Assembly (NCBI GenBank): GCA_965207475.1
Contig: OZ242278.1
Span: forward strand, 1,984,001 to 2,048,000
Length of the DNA stretch: 64,000 bases
Direction of reading: 5' to 3'
From: WTFY01 sp011523795
GTDB taxonomy: Bacteria; Pseudomonadota; Gammaproteobacteria; UBA4575
Part shown: positions 46,982 to 55,628 of the stretch, piece after piece
Position numbering within the stretch: the stretch's first letter is position 1
Layout: each line of letters opens with the position of its first letter
Made by a program: the position numbers and the translations under genes
Notes under the pieces: model-generated
Database searches by the model: none
Seen by the model: the letters and a program-made list of their open reading frames with translations, nothing else
Told to the model about the DNA's origin: nothing

Positions 46982-47446
46982 TTACGACCTTAACGCAACC
47001 CCTCGTCGCTCAAACTGTGCCAAAACACCCTTGGGCAGAACAGCAGCGATCGCGAAATAAAGTGCTAGATTTTCCTGGGATGACCCAGTTGCAGGAAAGA
47101 AGGTAGTGGATAACGCAATAAAGCAGACAACAACACAACATAACAAAGACTTAACGCGTAAGGAGGAAGGGTAGCCTTCGTGATCCGTGAACAAGCCCGG
47201 AGTGCCTCCCAGGGAAGGTGGCTGTTTGGCACGCTCAAGTACGATGCGTACTTCAGCCGCAAAGCCAAATGTCAGTAAATATAAAATATAATAGCCAGTA
47301 GCACTTTGCTGGAAAACAGCGACAAGTGTTGCCACTAGTACAGCAAGCATGGACAGAATCCGGACAGGGCAAAGATCACCAGACGGTGTTACAAAGAAAC
47401 TTACTGAACCAGCTATTTTACTATTTCTGTTGCAGGAGTTTGTCAT
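46982..47446 (-). CDS. Small integral membrane protein, unknown function
   Basis: The 154 residues contain three or four hydrophobic segments (ILSMLAVLVATLVAVF, YYILYLLTFGFAA, LLCCVVVCFIALSTTFF). ATG 47446 is preceded by AAAGGG at a good distance. No family is recognised. It precedes the DUF4238-like gene on the same strand; a membrane-effector arrangement is possible but only inferred. Confidence 0.55.
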   Translation of the reverse strand: MTNSCNRNSKIAGSVSFFVTPSGDLCPVRILSMLAVLVATLVAVFQQSATGYYILYLLTFGFAAEVRIVLERAKQPPSLGGTPGLFTDHEGYPSSLRVKSLLCCVVVCFIALSTTFFPATGSSQENLALYFAIAAVLPKGVLAQFERRGVALRS

Positions 47447-47772
47447 AATTTCCCTTTAAACAACTGGGGTAAACCAGTAAATCGAATCTCGTAATTGATC
47501 GGAAGACGAAAAGACAGAAATGACATGTAGCATAAGTCCCAATTTTACTAAAATGTACTCAAAGTTTGAAAGCTATATGAACAATTTCAGCTTTAGATGA
47601 GATGCCATTCGACCCATACAGGTACTATATAAAGAACCCGGAGCAAAATCTGGCGACTTGTGCATTCATGATCGGTGGCATGGATGAGGTAGATTTTTTC
47701 ATGCTGCTGGGCTTCTAGCGGACAAGTCCAGGTGATCCAATTGGCATTTACGGATATCACAGAAGCGATGTT
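47447..47772. other. Gene-free A+T-rich gap between divergent genes
   Basis: These 326 bases separate the leftward membrane protein gene from the rightward HNH gene. No coding frame, strong hairpin or clear promoter pair is visible; both genes probably have their promoters here. Confidence 0.4.
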
Positions 47773-48387
47773 ATGCGCAAGATTCCTGATGCTACCCCGA
47801 GTCATTATCCTTCAGAGTTTCGTGAGGCTTTCATGAAAAGGGCATTAGAAATTGCCAGGGGGATGTGCGGATTGTGCAGTTACTGCGGTATAAGGCCTTG
47901 GCGCCACAAGAGTCGTGGAGGTGGTTATTACATGTGCTCTCAGCATCACGAATATTCATGCCTGCCAGATGAATTGCCTGTGCGCGAAAAACCTCTCATG
48001 TGGGAGGAAGCTTTAGAGATTATTGAACACCGCAGAATGAGTGCATCTTTTGAGGAGATATGTGCAACTTGGGCAATATGTAAGTCTTGTGGCATGCCTT
48101 TCGAGATTGCGAATAATGGCAAGATGGCTAAAAGAATTGCTTCCGACAGGTGTGATAACTGTTACGTTGTACCTGACAGCACTCTGTATGGTCTTCGTGC
48201 ACACTTGCCCACACTAATCAGTGAGCAGGACAACAAGTGCGGACTGTGCGGGGAGGAGCTCGGTGCCTTAGATGAAATTCACATTGATTACATCATCCCA
48301 AAAAGCAGAAATGGAAGTGATGACATTGTGAATCTCCAAGCCACATATGCGCACTGTAACCTGAGTAAGGGAAGCAGAGTCCAGTGA
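47773..48387 (+). CDS. HNH nuclease-like protein with His-to-Tyr change in the active site
   Basis: The 204-residue protein has several cysteine pairs (Cys35/38, Cys103/106, Cys127/130, Cys156/159) and a C-terminal HNH module: CGLCGEEL, IDYIIPKSRNGSDDIVNLQ and HCNLSKGSR. In the family the first motif reads Asp-His; here it is Asp172-Tyr173. TAC instead of CAC is a single C-to-T change. Asn187 and His194 are kept. The protein may be inactive as a nuclease or use another residue. Its last bases overlap the start of the next gene (GTGA), so the two are coupled. Confidence 0.75.
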   Translation: MRKIPDATPSHYPSEFREAFMKRALEIARGMCGLCSYCGIRPWRHKSRGGGYYMCSQHHEYSCLPDELPVREKPLMWEEALEIIEHRRMSASFEEICATWAICKSCGMPFEIANNGKMAKRIASDRCDNCYVVPDSTLYGLRAHLPTLISEQDNKCGLCGEELGALDEIHIDYIIPKSRNGSDDIVNLQATYAHCNLSKGSRVQ

Positions 48388-49040
48388 CCTTCGGACGGGG
48401 AAAGATTCCTATTACTAAGAGCCAAAGAATGTCAGAGAAACTATTCAAGGGTGGACAGGTTGATACTGATAAACTTCCAGCGCAGTTTCCCACTCATCGC
48501 CATAGCCCCGCATTTTGGGAGAGCCTTGGGCGAGTTGTAGCCACATACGGATTCTTGGAAAAAATTCTTTGGCAGGCGATATTCTGCTTTGGTTTTACCA
48601 GGCCCTACAATGAGGCTGAGACTGACTCTGAATTTATCGAATGGCTGGGTGAGAAGACAGAGAAGACCTTGACGGCTCAGTTGTACGCGTTGATCGAAGA
48701 ATATAAACAAGCCGTTGAAAGGCATCCTGACACTCCGGCAGTAATTCGAGAAAGACTGGATGACTTCATTACCGAACTACATACAGCTGCTGAGTTCCGA
48801 AACATTTTGTGCCATGCGTCATGGGAAACGACACCAGATGAAAATGGTGCATCCATCCCGTTCTTTGTGAACCGTGAAATGAAGGAATGCACAACGTCCA
48901 TGGATTGCGAATACTTGGACAGGCTACAACGCGACGTTGCCAGACTCATAGGTGAAGTTGTCAATACCGTAACACTAATGGGATGGCAGTTTCCTGGAAC
49001 TACTGGACCAGGAAAACCCTTATTAGAGGATATGGGTTAA
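48384..49040 (+). CDS. HEPN-like helical protein coupled to the HNH gene
   Basis: The 218 residues are mostly helical. FRNILCHASW (Arg139, Asn140, His144) matches the HEPN RNase motif RNxxxH. It begins with GTG 48384, overlapping the HNH stop by four bases. The overlap suggests that the two are made in fixed ratio, as in toxin-antitoxin or two-gene defence systems. The partner roles are not known. Confidence 0.65.
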   Translation: MTFGRGKIPITKSQRMSEKLFKGGQVDTDKLPAQFPTHRHSPAFWESLGRVVATYGFLEKILWQAIFCFGFTRPYNEAETDSEFIEWLGEKTEKTLTAQLYALIEEYKQAVERHPDTPAVIRERLDDFITELHTAAEFRNILCHASWETTPDENGASIPFFVNREMKECTTSMDCEYLDRLQRDVARLIGEVVNTVTLMGWQFPGTTGPGKPLLEDMG

Positions 49041-49222
49041 GCTCACCAACAATTTCTGTCAGCAGCTATCTTCGAGGAGGGCAAGAATTTATAATGTGGG
49101 TGTCGAAAGACTTAGAAATTCCTGTCTGGACTAACTGAATACATTGAAGGAAAGTTAGACGTCTGTCCTGTAAGGATTCTTTTAAAATTTAATACAGGGT
49201 TTTCGTGAGTGTATTCACGCCT

Positions 49223-49313
49223 GTCGGTACTTTTGTCGGTATTAATATCAGCTTAAAATATTAATATCCATATGTGACAGTAGCTTAATCAAATAATTCA
49301 AGTCCGGCCATCG
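49223..49313 (+). repeat. att-like scar 3, attR of the island
   Basis: GTCGGTAC (49223) and GTCGGTAT (49235) form the arm pair, GACAGTAGCTTA is at 49276 and AGTCCGGCCATCG at 49301-49313. The last block is identical to the tRNA-Leu 3' end at 21224-21236 and is followed by ACCAT. Spacing is the same as in scars 1 and 2. It is the right end of the whole island. The gap 49041-49457 holds this site and the promoter at 49391. Confidence 0.8.
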
Positions 49314-49390
49314 ACCATGGCTGTGTTTCATACATTCCAAAAGCTTCCCATATGTTCTAATAACTATATGTATTTACTGATAATATACGC

Positions 49391-49418
49391 TTGACAATTC
49401 CATTCGATTCCCTATAGT
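49391..49418 (+). promoter_or_regulatory. Sigma-70 promoter of the truncated integrase
   Basis: TTGACA (49391-49396), 16 bases, TATAGT (49413-49418) form a good promoter 40 bases before the integrase remnant. Confidence 0.6.
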
Positions 49419-49457
49419 ACCCAGATAGAACGTATGTAATTTCGTGGGGAAAGGTTC

Positions 49458-49823
49458 ATGGGAAAACTGTCAATAGCAAGGGCAAAGGCCCTGTCAAGGC
49501 CCGGGTTTTACCATGACAGCCCGACTCTGTACCTGAGTGTATCACCCACAGGGTCCAGATCTTGGATCCAGCGCATCACCATTGAGGGTCGAAGGCATGA
49601 CCTTGGGCTCGGTGGATTTCCTCTCATTACACCCGAGCATGCGCGGCGACGTGCAGCAGCAAGCCGTCTGGCGGTCGCTGATGGAAAAAACCCGCTGACC
49701 GACAAGCGCAAGGTCCGTATTCCGACCTTCCGGCAGGCAGCGCTCATCATATTCTGCATGATCGGTGGCATCATGTGGCTGGTCGTGACACTGCTGGCCA
49801 GTTCTGCGGACCAGGGTATGTGA
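49458..49823 (+). pseudogene. Truncated P4-type integrase
   Basis: The first 95 residues are the arm-binding domain of a P4-like integrase of a type different from that at 21.4 kb: IARAKALSRPGFYHDSPTLY, SRSWIQRI, DLGLGGFPLITPEHARRRA, then IPTFRQAA where the family core domain should begin. After about 49742 the frame runs into unrelated sequence and stops at 49823. No catalytic domain follows in any frame up to 50080, where nothing else is recognised. It lies 145 bases beyond attR, as an integrase of a further, lost element would. Confidence 0.75.
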
Positions 49824-50082
49824 TTCCCGCATTCAATGACTCGATACATGCATGGCCCGTGAACTTTACGAGACGTGAGAAGTCCAGGGTCATCCCGCTG
49901 GCATAGGCCCACAAAGTCCACCTCTTTCACAGGCTCGGGATCCTTGCCTGTTCCCGGATCGTGCGGGGTCGCGTATTCCTGCGAACGCCCGGTTCACAAT
50001 ACCGGCCCAAGGAGTACTCCCGTAAGCTATCGCTTCCCAGTCTTCGAGCTCAATGACGGGAAGCCTGAAAACAGCCGCAAGA

Positions 50083-50412
50083 TCACGGGATACAGCGAAA
50101 GATTGCAAAAACCTGCTGTCCGTTCTCTACACTTGTGATAGGTACAACCGTGTCTCCACCCATGTGAATAGCGCTGTTTCGCGCCAGTATCTGAAGTTGT
50201 TTTGCAACGCTGGATGACTGTTTCGGGACAACGTTCAGAATTTTCTGGTTGACGCGGACTGTTGTGGTTCCATTTTTCTGACAGCTATTTACTTCGTCCA
50301 AATTCAGGACGCGAGCTTTTGCCCCGTCCCCAGACAATTTGATCGTCGCACACGAGGTTAGGAGGAGCAAAACTGCAATTGCCAAGCCTGCACTGAGAAG
50401 TTTAGTAGTCAT
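50083..50412 (-). CDS. Lipoprotein of the DUF4156/RcsF-like type
   Basis: The 109-residue protein has a lipoprotein signal ending in LLTSC (lipidated Cys21). The mature part has VLNLDEVNSCQKNG, a conserved Cys, and a C-terminal AIFRC, matching small DUF4156 lipoproteins related in fold to RcsF, the outer-membrane stress sensor. The two remaining cysteines may form a disulfide. It starts at ATG 50412. Role in envelope sensing is inferred. Confidence 0.7.
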   Translation of the reverse strand: MTTKLLSAGLAIAVLLLLTSCATIKLSGDGAKARVLNLDEVNSCQKNGTTTVRVNQKILNVVPKQSSSVAKQLQILARNSAIHMGGDTVVPITSVENGQQVFAIFRCIP

Positions 50413-50580
50413 GGATGGAACTGATGTAGGAGCCGGAATGCGTTTCTAAACCCATGATGCTTGTGCAGCATACACTACAGAGCGGATCTAGGAAATACAG
50501 CGTGAAAGATTTTGAATCTGTACATCTGTCCATGGGGTATTCAGCTTTGCGGGCGCATCAACTTATGCTGTATTTAAAAT

Positions 50581-51723
50581 TCAGCGAATCATTGAAGGCA
50601 AATTTTCCAGCAAGAGGCGTCTTACGTTATCTCCCATCACCTTTCTTATTTGTGACTCTGTGAACCCTGCATCCAGCAAGGCCTGGGTTAAATCAATCAT
50701 GTTGGCCACATCAAAGGGGGTTTGTACATTGCCGTCGAAATCTGAGCCTAGGGCCACATGATCCTCGCCGACTAGGTCAATGACGTGCCGGACGGTGTCA
50801 ATTATGCCCATGACATCTGAGGTACAAACTGCATGTGTCCAAAACCCGACTCCAACGACCCCTTCGCTTTCAGCAATCTGCTTGATTTGCCCGTCGGCGA
50901 GGTTTCTCGGTGAGTCATCGCAAATGGCTGTAACGCCCGTATGAGTGGCTATGACAGGGCGGGTAGAGTGTTTAAATATGTCATCAGTTAATGCAGGGGA
51001 TGCATGGGAGATATCGACGAGAATGTTCAGTCGTTCCATTTCCTTCAATACCTCGAGTCCGAACTCTGTGATTCCTCCTTTTTCCAGGCCATGTGCAGAA
51101 CCGCCCAAGCGGTTGTCGAATAGATGGGCAAAGCCGATGATCCTGATTCCTGCATCAAACAGTCTTTCAACATTCTCCAGGTCACCTTCCAAGGCATGCC
51201 CGCCTTCCAGGCTCAGGATTCCGGCAGCAAGTCTACCTCGTGACTGCTTGTCTTCGATGAACTGCTGTAAATCCTCTTGATATCTGATGATACGAAAAGA
51301 AGGTACGGCAGCCTCCAAATCATGGAGTTTTTGCGATTGGTATATTGCGCGTTCGTACAGGCTGTTCCATGTGCTTACAGGCCAGCGCTGGGCAATGGAC
51401 AGTAACCTGATGTTGTCCGTGCGATCGTCATTCCTAAACAAATTCAGGTTTTTTGGCACCTTAGTGACAATGGAGAAAAGCTGCAGGCCAAGATTTCCTT
51501 CCAGCATGCGGGGGATATCGACATGTCCATAGCTGTGCCTGTTTCTTAAATCACGGGCCCAGAGCAAGGAGTCTGCATGCAGGTCTGCAATAAACAGGGA
51601 ATTGTGAAATTTTTGTGTATGCGGGTCGATTGCAACGGGAGTCAAGTGGACCGAGTTGCGTTTTGCATCCTGGTTTTTTGGCGTATAGAAAAAGAAAAAG
51701 TAGGTAAAGAGTGCCGCGACCAT
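50581..51723 (-). CDS. Membrane-anchored M19 (renal dipeptidase-type) peptidase
   Basis: This 380-residue enzyme belongs to the zinc dipeptidase family M19. The N-terminal segment VAALFTYFFFFY is a signal anchor, so the enzyme faces the periplasm. Metal ligands are visible in IADLHADSLLW (His-x-Asp), LEGGHAL (bridging Glu) and ATHTGVTAI plus ISHASPAL (His). The C-terminal GLGSDFDG-type sequence reads ALGSDFDGNVQ. ATG 51723 gives a short signal; non-ATG codons upstream could lengthen it. Substrates are probably dipeptides. Confidence 0.88.
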   Translation of the reverse strand: MVAALFTYFFFFYTPKNQDAKRNSVHLTPVAIDPHTQKFHNSLFIADLHADSLLWARDLRNRHSYGHVDIPRMLEGNLGLQLFSIVTKVPKNLNLFRNDDRTDNIRLLSIAQRWPVSTWNSLYERAIYQSQKLHDLEAAVPSFRIIRYQEDLQQFIEDKQSRGRLAAGILSLEGGHALEGDLENVERLFDAGIRIIGFAHLFDNRLGGSAHGLEKGGITEFGLEVLKEMERLNILVDISHASPALTDDIFKHSTRPVIATHTGVTAICDDSPRNLADGQIKQIAESEGVVGVGFWTHAVCTSDVMGIIDTVRHVIDLVGEDHVALGSDFDGNVQTPFDVANMIDLTQALLDAGFTESQIRKVMGDNVRRLLLENLPSMIR

Positions 51724-51879
51724 GAGGGCACTTAATAAGACAACCTGCCTAAGTTTGCTTTGAATCGTAATACTGGCTTACCGAAACTTGAACGGGACGA
51801 CCTATAGTACTTTTTTGCTCTGTTTCTGTCTGTCTTCGTCTGCAATGGAACGATATGGTCTGTCGTAAGTTGTTTGTAC

Positions 51880-51958
51880 TGTCAAGCCCCAGGGCATGTA
51901 CCTGTGTTTGTGAGAGAGTTGGAGCGATAGTTTCCGGCACAGGCGGTCGTTGATCCAG
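51880..51958 (-). repeat. Interspersed repeat copy A
   Basis: On the minus strand this copy runs from CTGGATCAACG through CCGGAAACTATCGCT and CCAACTCTCTCACA to GGGGCTTGACA. It is nearly the same as copy E (59950-60030). It sits in the 415-base gap between the divergent dipeptidase and amidohydrolase genes, 157 bases before the dipeptidase start and in its direction. Nothing else is clear in that gap. Confidence 0.75.
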
Positions 51959-52138
51959 CGAGTGAGCGAGGTCGAATGCGGTGATATTGGCAGGCCCGTA
52001 GCTGATGCGATAAGCAACCTTGGTTTACAATTGGAATCACCTGACTACTGTATCCCAATTTTGGAAGTCCACCTATAGTTAAAATTTCAAGCACACAGGG
52101 TCTATGCCAAGCCTTGACAAATCCGGTAGCATCACATC

Positions 52139-53224
52139 ATGAAGATCATCTCACTGGCCATAACCTTTGCCGCTAGCGCTGTATTTACCTTTGCCGGGTT
52201 AGAGGCGGGTGCCACTTCAGAAACGGTTGATGGTGAAACCATCGCTTGCTACGACAGGACCGTGCAGCCTAGCACGGCAGTCGTAGATGCCCACTTGCAC
52301 TTCCGTCCGTTTGGAGGCAGGGCACTGCCATTCGAGGAGGTAATTCAATATCTTGAAAAAGCCGGTGTGCAGTACGCAACGGTGTATGGCATTGGCCAGA
52401 TGTTGCCAATTTCATCATCATGTACATACTATCTTGACTGTCCCGGTACGCCGGTAATGCCTACGTTAAAGAACGACTTCTTTAACGCCGTGAATTACAT
52501 ATCCAAGGGCTCGGGAACGGTCCACATGACACTGTCCATGAGTTTTCCAAACCTTGGCCAGCCGGATACCGTGCTCGATGGCATGCGGCTGCTGGACAGG
52601 GAGTTTCCCGGGTTGTTCAAATGGATGGGTGAAGTCAACATGGTGAAGCAGGCGCTGTTTGGCAACCACCGTCTTGCCATTCCCATATCCAAGATCGCGA
52701 AATGGGAGCCGTTCATGGCCGAGCTGCGCAAGCGCGACATGCCCATCGCCATCCACTCGGATCTTGGAAGTAACGAGGAACCCACCCGCTACCTGCCCTG
52801 GATCGAAGAGGCGTTGCGCCTGTACCCGGACAATAAAATCATCTGGATGCACCTTGGCCTGTCTCGCGAGCTGACCACAATCGAAGCGGACCGGCACATC
52901 GCGATCCTGCAGTCCCTGCTTGACCGCTATCCGAAACTGATGCTTGACATCGCCTGGCGGGTGATAGATGACCACTACTTCTCGGACCCCGGGTTGCGTG
53001 CGCAGTACATTCCCTTTTTGAACGCTTATTCAGACCGCATTCTTCCCGGATCGGACTTTGTGGCGTCCAGCAACAAGAGTTTCGAGGTGTACCGGGCAGA
53101 GCTCGAAGTGACCAGCCGGATCATCCGCCATCTTGACGACGATGCATTCAGGAATATCGCTCTTGGTGAGAATTACTTCAGGTTGCTTGATCTGGATAAG
53201 CGTGCACCTGAAATATGCTCTTGA
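52139..53224 (+). CDS. Exported amidohydrolase (Amidohydro_2-like)
   Basis: The 361-residue protein has a signal peptide (about 1-25, ending near AGA). It then has a metal-dependent TIM-barrel hydrolase: DAHLHF gives the His-x-His ligands, IAIHSDLG and MHLGLS the later histidines, and PGSDFVA the catalytic Asp. The family includes decarboxylases and lactonases; the substrate here is unknown. It ends seven bases before the convergent outer-membrane protein gene. Confidence 0.82.
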   Translation: MKIISLAITFAASAVFTFAGLEAGATSETVDGETIACYDRTVQPSTAVVDAHLHFRPFGGRALPFEEVIQYLEKAGVQYATVYGIGQMLPISSSCTYYLDCPGTPVMPTLKNDFFNAVNYISKGSGTVHMTLSMSFPNLGQPDTVLDGMRLLDREFPGLFKWMGEVNMVKQALFGNHRLAIPISKIAKWEPFMAELRKRDMPIAIHSDLGSNEEPTRYLPWIEEALRLYPDNKIIWMHLGLSRELTTIEADRHIAILQSLLDRYPKLMLDIAWRVIDDHYFSDPGLRAQYIPFLNAYSDRILPGSDFVASSNKSFEVYRAELEVTSRIIRHLDDDAFRNIALGENYFRLLDLDKRAPEICS

Positions 53225-53231
53225 GCTGTTT

Positions 53232-54014
53232 TTACGGGTGACCGAACCGGTAGGTGATTGCCAGGCGGATTACCCCGAGCGCGTTGTCAATCTTGTAGGG
53301 ACAGGGCTTATGCAGGCCGCCGGGTCCGCAGCGGTTGTTGCCGGAATGGTTCACGTAGTGGGTGCTGCGCCCAAAATCCATGTACAGGCCCTCCAGGCGC
53401 ACGTCCCAGGCCTTGGCCAAGTGGGTTTCCAGTCCTGCCCCGGCCACCCAGCCCACCTCGGTCGTGTGATCGCTAAAGGAATCGTCCGGGTCGACATGGG
53501 GGGCAATATCACGTCCTGAATCGATGTCGGTGACCGAGCGGTTGACCCTGGACAGTGCCATCCCGGCAGTGGCAAAGAGTAATACCGGTCCCATCGCATG
53601 TTCCACGCCCACCCGCGCACTGGCCAGCCAGCGAAATTCCACCTCGACCGTTTCATCCAAACCCTCGGGGTCCACCCGGTTCGAGCGCGCCGTCATATCC
53701 CCGAGCGTGCTGTCAACCTCGAGGCGCAACGGTATGCCTGCGAGCTCAAGCCTGCGTCCGGCCAGCAGGCCGAACACCAGCCCTGAGTCATGGTAGTCAA
53801 GCGACCAGCCGGGCACACCCCAGTTGGCAAAGCCCTCTACATCCTCGATCCGGTTGTCCGTCCAGGCCGACCCGGTGAACAGGCCGGCGTACATTGCCCC
53901 TGGATTGCGGGCAGGCTGTGCGTGGGCCATGCCTGTAAAGACCGCAAGCATCACCCCGGCGGCAAGCGCGAGGCGGGCTGCGTGACTGCGGCGCGATGTG
54001 CAAAAGGTATTCAT
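53232..54014 (-). CDS. Outer-membrane beta-barrel protein (OmpA/OmpW-like size)
   Basis: From ATG 54014 the protein has 260 residues with a signal peptide ending TGMAHAQ. The mature part has alternating polar and aromatic strands, for example YAGLFTGSAW, RLRLEVDSTLG-like stretches and GWVAGAGLETHLAKAWDVRLEG, and ends in ITYRFGHP. The near-terminal Phe is typical of barrels. Two Cys close to the C-terminus (CGPGG, CPYK) are unusual. No precise family is recognised. Confidence 0.7.
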   Translation of the reverse strand: MNTFCTSRRSHAARLALAAGVMLAVFTGMAHAQPARNPGAMYAGLFTGSAWTDNRIEDVEGFANWGVPGWSLDYHDSGLVFGLLAGRRLELAGIPLRLEVDSTLGDMTARSNRVDPEGLDETVEVEFRWLASARVGVEHAMGPVLLFATAGMALSRVNRSVTDIDSGRDIAPHVDPDDSFSDHTTEVGWVAGAGLETHLAKAWDVRLEGLYMDFGRSTHYVNHSGNNRCGPGGLHKPCPYKIDNALGVIRLAITYRFGHP

Positions 54015-54189
54015 GGGAATGACTCGTGTTTCAGTAGGCGTCTGAAGAAAGGAAATTTGCCACCCGCTTGTACGCAAAGCATGTCGTTGTGTCCAGGGGC
54101 TGCTTGGCCTTGCCCGGTCCTCGGTGTTGCAGGTCGACTCCGAAGCCGTGCCTGCGCATTGGTACCGGTGTGCTTTGTCTCAGGAAACA

Positions 54190-55329
54190 CTACTTCCCTT
54201 TGAACTCCACGTAAATGGAACCGAAATAGCCAAAGGCGTCCGAGTATTCAATGCGTGCAGGCGAATGGGGATCTCCGGGACCGAAGCGCTCCCCCAGTTC
54301 TGCATAACGCATTTTCGGGACATCCGACAGATACTCCATGCCTGCCCCGACACGGAAGGTCACGTTCCTGGAATACGAGAAAATCAACGAGGTCTGCAGA
54401 CTGAGAGTAACGGCCCATCGGGTATCATTGGTGCGGTGGTCCGTGACTTCATCCATCGCAAACGTACCCGACGATATGAACGTGCGCTGGGCGCCTTGGT
54501 AGTCCGCATCCAGGTAGTAGATCCCCAGTGTGCCATCCAGGGCGAGGTTCCAGTCTGGTCGAAGCGGAAGGTCCATCTTGGTACCTATTGCACCGCCATA
54601 GTAGTCGGCGTCCAGATCTTCGCTGAGTGTGAGGTTGTTGATTATGGCAGGGCGGTTGGATTCATAGGCGAACGTCTTGATATCCTGGCGCAGTCTCTTG
54701 TAGCTGGGTCCAAGGTACATCGAGGCACTGGACCGGGCTGCCGGTTCAGGCTGCTTTCCAGTGACCAGGTCCAGCCCAAAAAAATCCACCTCCCTTTTCG
54801 TGCGGATGCGGACGGGATCGCCCCAGGCAAAGATCGCCGAACCGAACGGCATGGCCCTGCCATCGATCCTTCCGATCCAGCCAACCGCCCGAACGTGCGG
54901 ATCATCATGGATCAAATCAAGCAAGTGCCTCTGGGTTTGCGGGGTGATGCACTCCCCGATCGCCGCACCCGGTGGACAGTGCTGGTCTTGGAACCGGGTG
55001 CGGACCTCCGCCCATTGAGCGGGATCTTCGCGGTACTCACGGGTATGCCTGGAAGTATAAGAGGTCCGAAAACCGCGCAGCTCGGTGAACCGGTGGCCAT
55101 GTGCCTTGCCGAGGGTAAGGGAAACCAGTGCCCCATCATCCCTGCCATCATAGTGGTCCAGAAAACCAAGGGCCTCTTCCCGGCCGTTGGTTCGGATGAA
55201 CGGGCTGGACTCCGGCAGGTCCAGCAAGTGAATGCCTGCGCCTGCCTTGATATAAAAATCTTCAGCTGAAGCGTCATTCACTTGAAGGCAAAGCAGGAGG
55301 AAGATGAGCAGCAGGAGTGAAATCCTCAT
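54190..55329 (-). CDS. Putative outer-membrane protein, paralogue 1
   Basis: From ATG 55329 it has 379 residues with a signal peptide (LLLLIFLLLCLQVNDASA). The mature protein has barrel-like alternating strands. It shares long blocks with the protein at 61808-63004: SPFIRTNGREE, GFLDHYD, GWIGRIDGRAMPFGS, GDPVRIRTKREVDFFGLDL, and a similar ending SDAFGYFGSIYVEF. I do not recognise the family. Two cysteines in a loop near residue 120 are conserved between the copies. The two genes bracket the 6-kb stress/Cache/ALDH cluster. Confidence 0.65.
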   Translation of the reverse strand: MRISLLLLIFLLLCLQVNDASAEDFYIKAGAGIHLLDLPESSPFIRTNGREEALGFLDHYDGRDDGALVSLTLGKAHGHRFTELRGFRTSYTSRHTREYREDPAQWAEVRTRFQDQHCPPGAAIGECITPQTQRHLLDLIHDDPHVRAVGWIGRIDGRAMPFGSAIFAWGDPVRIRTKREVDFFGLDLVTGKQPEPAARSSASMYLGPSYKRLRQDIKTFAYESNRPAIINNLTLSEDLDADYYGGAIGTKMDLPLRPDWNLALDGTLGIYYLDADYQGAQRTFISSGTFAMDEVTDHRTNDTRWAVTLSLQTSLIFSYSRNVTFRVGAGMEYLSDVPKMRYAELGERFGPGDPHSPARIEYSDAFGYFGSIYVEFKGK

Positions 55330-55484
55330 CGAATTCCTGTGTCTCATCGCCGCTGAAACGACCAAATATCGATTCTGCATATGAGGGCTTGCAAATAGTT
55401 AGTAACCTTGGCCCGATACCCAGGCACACTCTGGTCTCGGCTTTTCAAGCTTCATTAGGCACTTTCTACAATTCAGGTCGATCC

Positions 55485-55564
55485 CTGGATGACCGGCTGT
55501 TTGTACGAGAAACTATCGCTTCAGCTCTCTCTTGACACCTGGAACATGCCCGGAGGGTTTGACA
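55485..55564 (+). repeat. Interspersed repeat copy B
   Basis: CTGGATGACCGGCTGT, GAAACTATCGCTTCAGCTC and CGGAGGGTTTGACA show the same order as copies A and E. It lies in the gap between the outer-membrane paralogue 1 start and the end of the universal stress gene. Confidence 0.7.
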
Positions 55565-55628
55565 TAGCGGGCATCAAGACAGAGCGGGAAGAGCCTTTAT
55601 TGTTATAGAGACGAGTGAGAGTACCTGG

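Noticed and set aside
21220..49313. Complete prophage
   Set aside because: No capsid, terminase, tail or lysis genes are seen; the cargo is defence genes, so an integrative island is the better term.
51749..52017. Minus-strand frames through repeat copy A
   Set aside because: They have no ribosome site and exist only because the repeat lacks stops in some frames; similar peptides in other copies are noted under the repeat finding.
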